NCBI GenBank assembly: GCA_037974665.1 | Contig: CM075775.1 | Location: 34,167,732 to 34,231,731 of the forward strand | Direction of reading: 5' to 3' | DNA from: Ehretia macrophylla | Taxonomy: Eukaryota > Streptophyta > Magnoliopsida > Boraginales > Ehretiaceae | Length of the DNA stretch: 64,000 bases | In this document: in pieces, positions 12,880-23,395 of the stretch | How positions within the stretch are numbered: position 1 is the first letter of the stretch | Layout of the letters: each line of letters opens with the position of its first letter | Made by a program: the position numbers and the translations under genes | Notes under the pieces: model-generated | What the model saw: the letters and a program-made list of their open reading frames with translations, nothing else | Databases searched by the model: none | Told to the model about the DNA's origin: nothing

Positions 12880-15800
12880 CGCCTTCAAAGAGGGTTTGAG
12901 ATAAGCAATAGATAGAGAGAGTACTTAAGTTGGATTTGAGATGTATCGTACTAAAACAAAGAAGATGATTAAGGAAGAAAGGGATTAGTCTTCAAGAGTC
13001 ATTTATTGATTTTGTTCGATTTTTGTTGTTTGATGGTTTATATATGATGGATTTTATTATCAACTACAAAGTTGTTTTTGAACTTTATTTTATTCCTTTA
13101 TATAATATTACATATTGTCTCTATCAATTTTTTTGGAGAATGTTTTTTAAATAAACTTCCACCAAACCAAAAAGAATTACAATTGTTTTTTATATCCTAA
13201 TTATTTCTAAAGGATAGTCTATTGAATGACATTAATCTCGATCAGTTATAGATATTCAATCATGGATATTAATAATGATAACTTTTACATATCCACTAAT
13301 AGAATTTTTAATTTTTTTTCATGTTTAGCGAATGTTATTCACATTAATAATTGTAACTTCAACAATACGTGTAAGATTTGCGAAATTTTATTAAATCTAT
13401 CGATTAGAATCTAATTCATATTCACAACTAACTTGCATATTTATTAAATCAAATTGTATCTTTAGTTTGTATCTCATGTATTTAGGAATATATTCTATAT
13501 TTATTTAAATGCATTTATCTCTGTAGATCAAATGATCCTGGTGTATATATATATATGATCTACATTTTTTTTCTTTTTTATTTGTAAAATAGGTGATTTA
13601 GTTAATAAAATAAATCTTAGGGTTTTTTTGTTCAATGACTTTAAGTTATTATTTTGTAACAGAACCTTCTTCAAAAAGATCTAAAGGATAAGCTACTTAT
13701 TTTATTTTTACAATCCACTTCAGTTGCCGACACCCCTGTCATCAGGTCACCAACAAGTTTGATTAGTTTAGAATATTTATTTTATATAGTAAATCAATTA
13801 AAAAAAATCATAAATAAGATAAAAGAAAGCTCCACCTTCGTTTTTTAAATCACAAAGCCTCTTTCATAAAATTATTTTATTTTTCAATTAAAAGATTGAT
13901 TAATGTAGGATATTCGATTCATATATTAAAAATTAAATTAAAAAATCATAAATAAGCTAGAAAAAAACTCACTTTCAATTTTTAAATGACAAAGCCTTTT
14001 GAGAACAACCATCATGTCATATGTAAGCCAATAATCACCCTTCCTACACAAAAAAGAATAAATCTTACTTTTATTCAAAAAATTAAATATTCGATTTGTA
14101 TTTATCTTCATTTGTTATTTTTTATGTGCTAAATGACATATGACACTTTTTGCATGTAGATAATATTGAAATGAAACAAATTTAGGTGATAGATATTATT
14201 AGTAAAAATGAGATTAAAAGATCATATTTGTCTATTCACTTTGTAAGACAAGGTTATTTAATTGTTCATGAAATAAATAATGTCTCTTTGTTTAATGAGT
14301 TAAAGTTACTTTTATTTAATTTTTAATTAACTTATTTTTCGCATATTTTTTCAATTTTTTTTTTGTTAAGATATCAGATATTAATGGAACAAACATTGCT
14401 AATAAGATAGTTGCTGATATAATGACATCAATTCTATATCCGACTAATTATCACTAATTTTGTTTTGAAAATATTATTGAGGAGGTAAGTTCAAGTTTGT
14501 ATATCAATTCTTTCAAAAGGTGTGGATGAAGTAATAGATGGAAAGAATACAAAACTTTGACGTGAGATGTCTTGTACTAAGAAGAGAAAGTTAAGGAAGA
14601 AAATGATTAAAAGTCAAGATGCCTTTATACAGTTTTTTGTTAATGATAGTTTATATACCAATCTAATGTTTTATGATCTACAATCGAGTTGTTTTTTATT
14701 TAAATATAATATTATATTTTTTCTCTACCGATATTTATTGAAGGATGTTTTTGAAGTAAACTTTCTAAGAAACCAAAAAGAAAAAAAAAATTAGGATCAC
14801 CTTTTATATAGCTAATTGTCCCAGATGGATGGTTCATTTAATGATGAATTAAATGTTTCAATCTTGATCAGTTTCCTATAGATGTGTTTGACTACTTTGG
14901 TGTAACAATTGGATTAAATTTTTTTTTTTTTGGAAGCGGACACCTTTATTTCAAACAAGCATATCCCATGTTGTTAAATATTGCTTAACAAATCTAATAA
15001 ATATACTACATGATTAAAGCTATAAAAAAATGATAGAATATGAAATCTTCATTATAAAGGCGCTATCTTCAATTTTGAACATCTCTTCAAACAATATTTG
15101 ATTTACAAATATTCATAAATGTCATTGTAAAACTATCACTGCCTTTCAATTGATTCGTTTAACAAAACTTTTACTTTCCTTTAATGCATTTTTATTTATT
15201 ATCTTTATTATTGTTATTCTTTTAACAGGTTTCATTGCAACAATATGATGAATTTGACCAATTAAGATTAAGATATCATGTTAGTAAGAAGTGCATAAAG
15301 AAGAATTCTGTAACAAGTGGCTCCATGAAAAATGATAATTATACAATCATGAATACTAATAATGGTAATTCTAAACCTCTAATAATGGAATTATTATTCC
15401 TTATATATTCAACAAATATTTTTCATATTATTAATTGTAACTTGAGAGATGTCTGCATTAACAGGAGTAGGGGATTCTTTTTAAATAGGATGAATGATTG
15501 TAGTTTAATATGCAATATGGTCTTTTTCATGTTATTCATGGTTAAATACTCAAATAATATATTTTTGTGTAATGCAGGATATTGGATCCTTTAAACTTCT
15601 GATAATAGAGAATAGTTTTATAAATATATCTCTTGTGGAAAGAGTAATAATAAAGTTAAATTATGATAGTATGACGTGAATTTTGTAAAGACAATGATTT
15701 AAAAGAAGAAGATACATGTGTCTTTTGAAATGTTTGATCTTTGTAAATGGGTGTTTAATATCACATTTTTGAGAAAATATGTGCTTATTTTATTTATTTA

Positions 15801-15881
15801 TTTTATGTAATGATAAAGTATTTAAAGTAGATACATATTATAATTTTTTAATAGTATAATTATTTTTAGTATATTTACTAC
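12880..15881 (+). repeat. Diverged internal duplication inside a probable Helitron
   Basis: Two blocks resemble each other: about 12885-13250 and about 14485-14885. They share GATGT..CGTACTAA..AAGAAG, TAAACTT..ACCAAAAAGAA and TCTTGATCAGTT-type segments in the same order. A further matching pair is about 13265-13345 and 15335-15450, with TATTAATTGTAACTT. This suggests repeated exons or a duplicated block. The peptide fragments are Asn/Ile-rich and match nothing I recognise. A link to Helitron-borne RPA-like genes is only a guess. Confidence 0.4.
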
Positions 15882-15910
15882 ATCCGTGTATCGCACGAAA
15901 ATAAGACTAG
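15882..15910 (+). mobile_element. Helitron 3' terminus
   Basis: The segment ATCCGTGTATCGCACG forms a short CGTG/CACG hairpin, followed about 10 bases later by CTAG and then T. A subterminal hairpin plus a CTRR end inserted before T is the Helitron 3' signature, and this one is close to the plant version with CGTGCATCGCACG. The 5' TC end was not found, so the element length is unknown. Confidence 0.65.
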
Positions 15911-15919
15911 TATTATAAA

Positions 15920-16015
15920 AATACAAGTCTCTTTGTAGATTTTCTCAATGGTCCCAATTTATACTCTAAGAATACAAGTCTCCTCGTAGATTTTCTCAAT
16001 GGTCCCAAATTATGA
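15920..16015 (+). repeat. 51-bp tandem direct repeat
   Basis: AATACAAGTCTC..GTAGATTTTCTCAATGG.. occurs at 15920 and again at 15971, nearly identical, starting 10 bases after the Helitron end. Confidence 0.8.
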
Positions 16016-16571
16016 CTATTTAGTTTCATATCCCTCTCTTTTGGGGCATTGACAATGATGAGACATTTGGAATTAAATCTTGAGCCCCACTAGTGTATAA
16101 GTTCAACGAGAAAAAAAGATAAGCTAATTAATTATCCTTGATTAATACGCAAAAATAATGTGGCAGTGCAGACAAAGTGCTCTCTTGACTCTCATTAACT
16201 TGTATCACGGTTTTCCAAGTACCCCGACAATGGGATATTTCTAGAAGAAAAAAACGAAATGGCCAATTATTACACGGCTCACTAATTTTGTTTGAAGTGG
16301 GGTTTCTATTAAGCTATCAGAAATTTGTTTTTTGGGTAATAATGATTTAAGTTGCTCATTTCTTGGTGATTATAAGTGGATCCTTCAACCTAACACTAAA
16401 TTCTAAGTGACTTATATTTGTAAAGAGGCAAATATGTGTGTAAATTGGTTAATCAAAACTAGTTTGAATCAATTTTTTGAGAGTTTTTCTACGAATTATT
16501 TTTCACTTGCAATTACTTCTAATGTTAGAGAAAGATAAATGAGATAAAATACTATGGTCACTAACTATATT
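16016..16571. other. Intergenic DNA without recognised features
   Basis: AT-rich, no credible coding or RNA signal seen. It ends at the target duplication of the next element. Confidence 0.5.
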
Positions 16572-16579
16572 GTGGAAGG

Positions 16580-17083
16580 CACTGGCGGAGGCACATGCTG
16601 GTCAATGGGGGCTGCAATCCTCACTGACTTATAAAAATCGTTAAAATTTTTATGTATTTTTTAAAAAAAAGTTAGATATCTATGTATTTTTAGTTAAAAA
16701 AAATTAATTAGCCCCCACTGAAAAATAAAAGTACTTGTATAGTTCAAAAATTATGGATTTTAGCCCCCACTAGCCCATAAAAACGTTAAAATTTTTATAT
16801 ATTTTTTGAAAAAAAATTAGATATCTATGTATTTTTAGTTAAAAAAAAATTAATTAGCCCCCATCAAAAAATAAAGTACTCGTATAGTTTAAAAATTATG
16901 GATTTTAGCCCCCACTGGCTCATAAAAACCTTAAAATTTCTATGTATTTTTTGAAAAAAAATTAAATATCTATGTATTTTTAGTTAAAAAAATTAATTAA
17001 CTCCACTGAAAAAAAAATACTCGTATAGTTCAAAAATTATAAATTTTAGCCTCCACTGACAAGAAATCCTGGCTCCACCCCTG
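16580..17083 (+). mobile_element. hAT-type non-autonomous element (MITE)
   Basis: The left end CACTGGCGGAGGCACATG and the right end GGCTCCACCCCTG form imperfect terminal inverted repeats of the CAGGGGCGGAGCCAG type common in plants. The element is flanked by a perfect 8-bp duplication GTGGAAGG (16572-16579 and 17084-17091), the hAT target size. Length 504 bp, non-coding. Inside are three tandem units of about 130-150 bp, each with GATATCTATGTATTTTTAG, TTAATTAG and CCCCCACTG-type segments. Confidence 0.93.
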
Positions 17084-17159
17084 GTGGAAGGTGTTGTGCG
17101 AAGAAGTTCATCATATAAAGGGAAATCAATTACTTATATAGAAAGATATGATATCACCA

Positions 17160-17163
<4 letters not shown>

Positions 17164-17218
<55 letters not shown>
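17164..17218. repeat. (AT)n microsatellite
   Basis: About 27 AT dinucleotides in a row. Small open frames running through it are artefacts. Confidence 0.97.
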
Positions 17219-17222
<4 letters not shown>

Positions 17223-18287
17223 TTAAGATACAACCGTCTACTAAGAGATATAGATCTATTCATAATATTTAATTGAAAATATATCATTAAAACTTTGATT
17301 TATTTCTTGAGAGAAAAGACAAATTATATATAAAATAAAAAGTTGAAAATCGATTTGACATGACGAGGTGATAGCCTTGTTTAAAATTTCTAATATATTT
17401 TAATACTTTTGAAAGGTTTCTGATTTATGTTAACCACTCATTGTGATGTTTGAAGTACAACACAAGAAAGATTGGAAACAGTAATTGTAGAATTGACCAA
17501 ATTATTTTGGTTTTTTAATTTTTTTTTATTGAGCTATTCAATTTTATTTTATTGCCTTTATTTATTTATTTTAATGTGTCTATAAATTGTTGACTTTATG
17601 CAAAAAAGTTATGTGTTGGGTTAGCAAAAAAGATCAAATTCAATTTCATACATATATATATATATGTCTATGTTTATTTATATGTATATATCTACTCATA
17701 TATCTAAAGAGTTTAAAGTGAATCTACATTTTTTGCTAATCTCGAGCATACCACGAATGTTGTCCAGTAAGCTGCTTTTTATTTTTAATTTTTTTATAAT
17801 TGTAAAAGGTTAGCTCATTGCAAAAAAAAAAAAAAAAAAGTTGGGTTAGAAAAAAAGATCTTATTTATTTATTTTTTTATCTAATCTTGCCCATAATGCA
17901 AATTTTGTATAATGACCTGATTTTTATCTTTTTCTTTTCTTAATATTAAAATTTTCATAATTTTCTATTTGATCGTAGACATTTTATTGATTGATTTTAT
18001 TAAATTATTTTATCATTATTATTTTTTCTTTTTTTCTTTTTTTTTACTTTTCTTTTAAAAAAAATAAAGATAGAAATGTCCTTCCACATAAGATTTTATT
18101 TGACAAAATTTAATATTAGCAGATATATGAGTAAAATTAAAACCTTATGAAGAAGTTGGAAATTTAAACTGAAATTTGTGGGAAAAAAAATGATACTTTT
18201 TTTTTTTTTTTTACTGAGTCAGCAAGTTAAATGACACTCTTGTGGAAAAGATTACATCATATTCAATTATATCTTACAGTGTGAACT
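17219..18287. other. AT-rich intergenic DNA
   Basis: Poly-A and poly-T runs (for example 17821-17839 and 18197-18212) and short ATATAT tracts. No gene seen. Confidence 0.5.
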
Positions 18288-18296
18288 TTTGTTTAC

Positions 18297-18742
18297 GGGT
18301 GAAGTGCACCAGACCCCCTTATACTTTAGCGAAAGTGCAAAATACCTCCCTATAGTTCAAAAACTCTCTGAACTAGTCCCTATGTTTTTTAAAAGTGCAC
18401 AACACCTCCCTATAGTTATAAAATCCGTCATATTTAACGGATTTTGTAAAAAAGACGTAAATACCGTCATTTTTTTTTCATTTATCTCTTTTGTTTTGTT
18501 TAGGCCAAAAAAAAAAAAGGTCAATTCATAAATTATTTGATGAATAAATTCGTTAAAATTTTTTAAAAAATATCACTTAACCAGTGTGAAGTACACTCTC
18601 CGTTAAATTTAACGAATTTTTTATCAGTATGGGGTGTTGTGCACTTTTGAAAAACTACAAAGACTAACTCAGGGAGTTTTTGAACTATAGGGGGGGGTGT
18701 GCATTTTCGCTAAAGTACAAGCGAGTCTGATGCACTTCACCC
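18297..18742. mobile_element. Long-TIR foldback element, Mutator-like MITE
   Basis: The ends GGGTGAAGTGCACCAGAC and GTCTGATGCACTTCACCC open inverted repeats that stay alignable for about 120 bp, through ATACTTTAGCGAAA, CTATAGTTCAAAAACT and AAGTGCACAACACC. The flanks TTTGTTTAC (18288-18296) and TTTGTTTAT (18743-18751) match at 8 of 9 positions, fitting the 9-bp target duplication of Mutator-like elements. Length 446 bp, non-coding. Confidence 0.85.
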
Positions 18743-18751
18743 TTTGTTTAT

Positions 18752-19045
18752 TGGTATTAGTGGTAACATCATGCAATGTTGAAATAATTTCTTTCGATTA
18801 AGAGTTGGATGTAATAGTTAAACAACGACTTGTTTATATGCGAATCACGGGTCTTTCTTATACTCTTGAGCGTTTTGTCTTCCCTGCGTGGTTTCACACT
18901 ACAACACATTAACGCGTTTACTCTTTCCTGTGTGGTTTTGACATTTATAATACATTAACATTGATTTCACAGAACTTCTCTTACGAGGGAAGAAAAGAAG
19001 AACATAGCAGAAAACAAAGATACTACATAAGTTGCTGACGTAAAC
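18752..19045 (+). promoter_or_regulatory. Upstream region of the kinase gene
   Basis: About 290 bp between the MITE and the kinase ATG. It should hold the 5' UTR and part of the promoter. A purine-rich leader (GAGGGAAGAAAAGAAGAAC) precedes the ATG. I do not see a convincing TATA box. Confidence 0.35.
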
Positions 19046-21419
19046 ATGGGTTGGTTTCTATGCACAGTACAATCCAAGAAAGCTTCAAAGAAGAAGAGGT
19101 TAACAAAAAATCTACATGATCATATGCATCCCAGTTCAGGTATCTATTCCTTATATAATATATGCAGTTCGATACCCTGTATCAAATTACTATCTTATCT
19201 AAACGTTTAAACTGTTAAAATTTATTATATTTATTTAATGTCTTCAATGATATATCACATATATTTTATATATGAGTATGACACGAGCTGAAATTTTATT
19301 TAACATCTGTTTTTTTTTTTTTTTTGATATTTTGTTGAAGTTCACTTCTATGGATGATGATCAGTGTATCAATTTGTTATGTATTTTTTGCAAAGTTTTA
19401 CACTTGTGGTAGAGGCGATATCGTCGTGTTTTATAAGTTAGTATTATGGATTTTAAGTAATAACTTGATTAACTATTTTGGAGCCGGTTGATATTTAACC
19501 ATGACAATTATTCTTAACCTACAACACGGTTCACGTTTGTGAGTCCGGGATTCTGGCTTAGGGCGTGATAGTGTTCATGTATGAGATTATGTGGATGAAG
19601 AGGAAGTGTTTTGTTAGATTTTGAGTGAAGGACTAGAAGTTAAAATGTCTTTCCGAATCTTGATTTATGTATGACTATAATATGTACATGCTGAAATATC
19701 AATTTAACCCAAAATGAATGAAAGTATTTATATATGAGTACTATTAAATTGTGTGTTTGCGTTCATTGAACAAAAATCTTGGTTTCACCCCTATGATGTC
19801 TCTCACCATGACACCTCTCATGAGATCGATGTGAAATGGAAAATCATAATATTTTCAGCTGATACAATGGCTAGCTAAATTTGTCTTGATTCTTAAATCC
19901 AAAACCTGGAGAATTTTTCTGAACTTTGTTATTATTTACTTGAACCCCTGTTGTATTCTCTGTTCTGTTTTCAGAGAGATCGAAGGCAAATGGCGAATCA
20001 AACTTGAAGGAGGCGTCTAGCAAAGAAGATCCTAACCAGATTGCTGCTAAGACGTACACATTTCGCGAATTAGCTACTGCAACGAGAAATTTTCAACGTA
20101 ATTGTCTTCTTGGGAAGGGTGGTTTTGGAAAAGTATATAAAGGGCGACTTGAAAATTCCAATCAGGTATGCTAGCTTCATAGTCCTATTATACTCATGCT
20201 TGGTGTATGCATTATTGTAGATTGTGAGTTTTCAAACTAACTACATTTGATTCTGTGTAGATTGTAGCGATTAAGCAACTTAATCGTAATGGATTACAAG
20301 GAAACAGAGAATTTCTTGTCGAAGTCTTGATGTTAAGTATGCTTCACCATCCTAATCTTGTAAATCTGATTGGTTACTGTGCGGATGGAGATCAGAGACT
20401 GCTGGTTTATGAGTACATGCCACTAGGATCTTTGGAGGACCATCTTCATGGTATTTTTACTTAACCTGGTGGATATCAATGGTTCCTGTCCGCATAAAAG
20501 TTGCTATTGATGTATGTTGGACTTATGTTGCTTGTTCTGCAGATCTCGTACCTGGACAGCAACCACTTGACTGGAATACGAGAATGAAGATTGCTGCCGG
20601 AGCAGCAAAAGGATTGGAGTATTTGCACGACAAAGCTAGCCCTCCTGTTATATACCGCGATTTGAAATGCTCTAACATCTTGCTTGGAAAGAGCTATCAT
20701 CCAAAGTTATCTGATTTTGGTTTGGCCAAACTTGCGCCTGTTGGCGATAAAAGCCATGTATCAACGCGAGTTATGGGCACCTATGGATATTGTGCACCAG
20801 AATATGCAAAGACAGGACAGTTGACGCTGAAATCAGATGTTTATAGCTTTGGGGTTGTCCTTCTGGAGATCATCACGGGTAGGAAAGCAATTGTCCGTTC
20901 GAAAATTGAAGAGCACAATTTGGTAGCATGGGTAAAAAAATGTCCTTTGATGTTACTTTTTCTGTTATACAAATCATAACATCTTTCTGATCATAACGCC
21001 TGTGCTAATTCTCTATATTGTTGCATATGCATTCATGTTTTAAACAGCTTAAATCGTTACTCTTTGAGAATTTTATACGTGTGTTGTTGTACTAGGCACG
21101 ACCTTTGTTCAAAGATCAGAACAAATTCTCACTGATGGCTGATCCAATGCTTCAAGGACAGTTTCCAGCAAGAGGCTTGTACCAAGCTGTTGCAGTTGCA
21201 GCAATGTGCGTTCATGAACAACCCAATGTTCGTCCTATGATAGCCGATGTTGTCACAGCATTGACTTACCTTGCTTCACAAAAATATGATCCTGACACAC
21301 AACCAGTGCAAAACCTGCAACGAGCACCTTCAACACCACCTCGAGCTAGAAGAGATGCAGATAAGAGAGAAAATGATGGCAACAAATATGAGAGAGACCA
21401 AACACGAGGATTGTATTGA
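19046..21419 (+). CDS. PBS1-like receptor-like cytoplasmic kinase (RLCK-VII/PBL)
   Basis: Ser/Thr kinase without extracellular or membrane segments; the family relays signals from surface immune receptors at the plasma membrane. Five exons: 19046-19139, 19975-20165, 20261-20450, 20543-20931, 21096-21419. All junctions are GT-AG and in phase, giving 395 aa. The start MGWFLC offers Gly2 for N-myristoylation and Cys6 for palmitoylation. Kinase motifs in order: GKGGFG (78-83), VAIK with Lys100, YRDLK with Asp198, DFG (216-218), and the activation loop to APE (243-245). The loop contains GDKSHVS (226-232), the site cut by the AvrPphB protease in Arabidopsis PBS1. The Tyr in place of His in HRD is normal for RLCK-VII. 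The C-terminal tail is short and basic. It is somewhat shorter than PBS1 (456 aa, from memory). I cannot say which PBL member it is. Confidence 0.93.
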
Positions 21420-22695
21420 TGTCATGCTATTCCGTTGTGTATGTTAGCGTCTAGTTTTTCCTCTGGAACTGGATAGGGCGCTGTGTCAGTCCTTAACCAC
21501 AGCTGATTTTAGACTAATAGCTCGTGGAGACTATCTTTAGTCTTAAGCTCTGCCACGGCAGACGAATGCCAAGATCTTTCGAGATGCATTCTGTCACCAG
21601 ATTCCTTAGCTCCTTACATTGGTAAAAGTTTGTAAGCACGTCGTTTTTCTTATCTAGTCTATACGTAGAACCAGGTTTTGTATTGTCTGCAACGCTTGAC
21701 TTTGCTGTGATAACGTTTTCTTCTTCGTATGCAAACTTAGGCTTGTCAATACCTTGTTGTTGTACAGTTAAAATTGTGTATTTAATAGGCAAAAGTATGT
21801 TTATGGAGCAACAAATATGAGAGGCCTTACTTAGTGGATTGGACAATAAATGTACTAAAATTATAAGAACTGTTTATAGTGTAGTGTTTTCTCTCTTTTT
21901 GATGATGAGCTCACCTTAGGTAGTACTGCATTGTATCTATCGTAAGGCTATAAACGTTGTGTACAACAGCGCGTGCCAATGCATTATGAAATAGAATGTG
22001 ACATTTGTTTGAAGTTCTACATTCATGCAGAACTTGATTATTGTTATATATGCAAACCGTGTATAAACAGAATTTCAATCTTTCTATTGAATAGATGAAC
22101 TCTGACAATAACTCTAATTTATCGTCAGAGTTTAGTCCCTTCTTGTTGAATTTGCGCTTTTTATCCTTTTTGAGAAGCAACAAAAACTGCATTTATAATA
22201 ATATAGAAACACATTACATCGTTTCTAGAAACGACACAATCCTAAATAGAAGAAAGATTGCCAAGAAATTACACAAATTCTTGAATACTAAGTATGCGTC
22301 AGCAACATTCTTTCTGTCTAGCTTAATCACATTCTGCATAATTACACATTCTTCAAGTGATACATAATATCACTCAATATACTAATTACATTCATTCCTC
22401 TACTGCTCTTTCATTCTAAACTGTTCTACCAGTACTCTGTTATCTGTTAGGACTACAATCTTCTTGCAATTCCTTTGTATCGCCCATCTGATCATCGAGT
22501 TTGTGCTCGTATCAGTTAAAGTTTCTCAGCATTCCCTAGATTTCCGGTGCCTTAATGTGCTTTCATGTACTGCCGAAGCTTACTTATGCTTATGCTGTTG
22601 CAGTCAGCATCCTGGAGAAGATTTTCGCGCCCAGACATTTCACAAGCTGTGGTTGGATAAGTGATAGGATCGGGATCAATCATGAGTGCCTTTCC
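21420..22695. other. Convergent intergenic space, 3' UTRs
   Basis: Lies between the kinase stop (+) and the stop of the Rab-GAP gene (-), so both 3' UTRs and terminators should be here. A 110-codon open frame on the minus strand (21514-21846) resembles no family I know and has no recognisable upstream exon. Confidence 0.5.
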
Positions 22696-23362
22696 TTATT
22701 CTTGATGGCCATTAGTTTGTAACTGTGAGTTGCTCGTTTCAAGTCGCTCATTGGCAGATTTGCTTTCTGCAGTAGCTGCTACATTACTCTGCTTTCCCTG
22801 CAGAAATGGCTGACAATTCATTGCTAATTCTTTTGTTGCAGAATGTGATAACTATCTGCTTGTTTCATCAACCATACGTACCGTCACTTTTTTTTTGTTT
22901 TCGTGTGAACGTATAAAATAAATATTGGTGAGAACAAACTTGATCAATATTTGGAGAAAAGATTTAGAACGCGTACCTTGTTTCTATCACGCCAACCAAC
23001 ACCAAATGAGAAGAGTCCTGGTTTCTTGGTTGGCATATCCTGAGGAGAATCCGGACGCAGTGACCTATAAAGCATATACACACAGAATGAAGATGAAACT
23101 GCAAACTGAAGAAAATCCCTCTAAACTGTATTTCCATCAAGGATATGAAATTTTACGACGACATCTTGAAGGGTCTTTTCTAATTTTCTCAAAAGAAACT
23201 ACAAGCCAAATCAAAACAATACAAACTGAACCTTATCCCTCTAGGCGAGGTCGGCCTTAATAAAAACTACGAGCACTGAGTGAAAAATTTGCATGGATGT
23301 ATAGCAATGTGGTACGTTTTAGTTTGTCTTTAGTTGACTGCAGCCTGTTCCGCCCAACCCCC

Positions 23363-23395
<33 letters not shown>

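Noticed and set aside
17084-17272. Open frame running through the (AT)n repeat
   Set aside because: Ile/Tyr repeats come from the microsatellite.
21514-21846. 110-codon minus-strand open frame downstream of the kinase
   Set aside because: No known family, no upstream exon, and it lies where the kinase 3' UTR is expected.
22925-23260. 111-codon plus-strand open frame
   Set aside because: It overlaps the second-last exon of the minus-strand Rab-GAP gene, which has the conserved GVGWRDRNK tail; the plus frame is a shadow.
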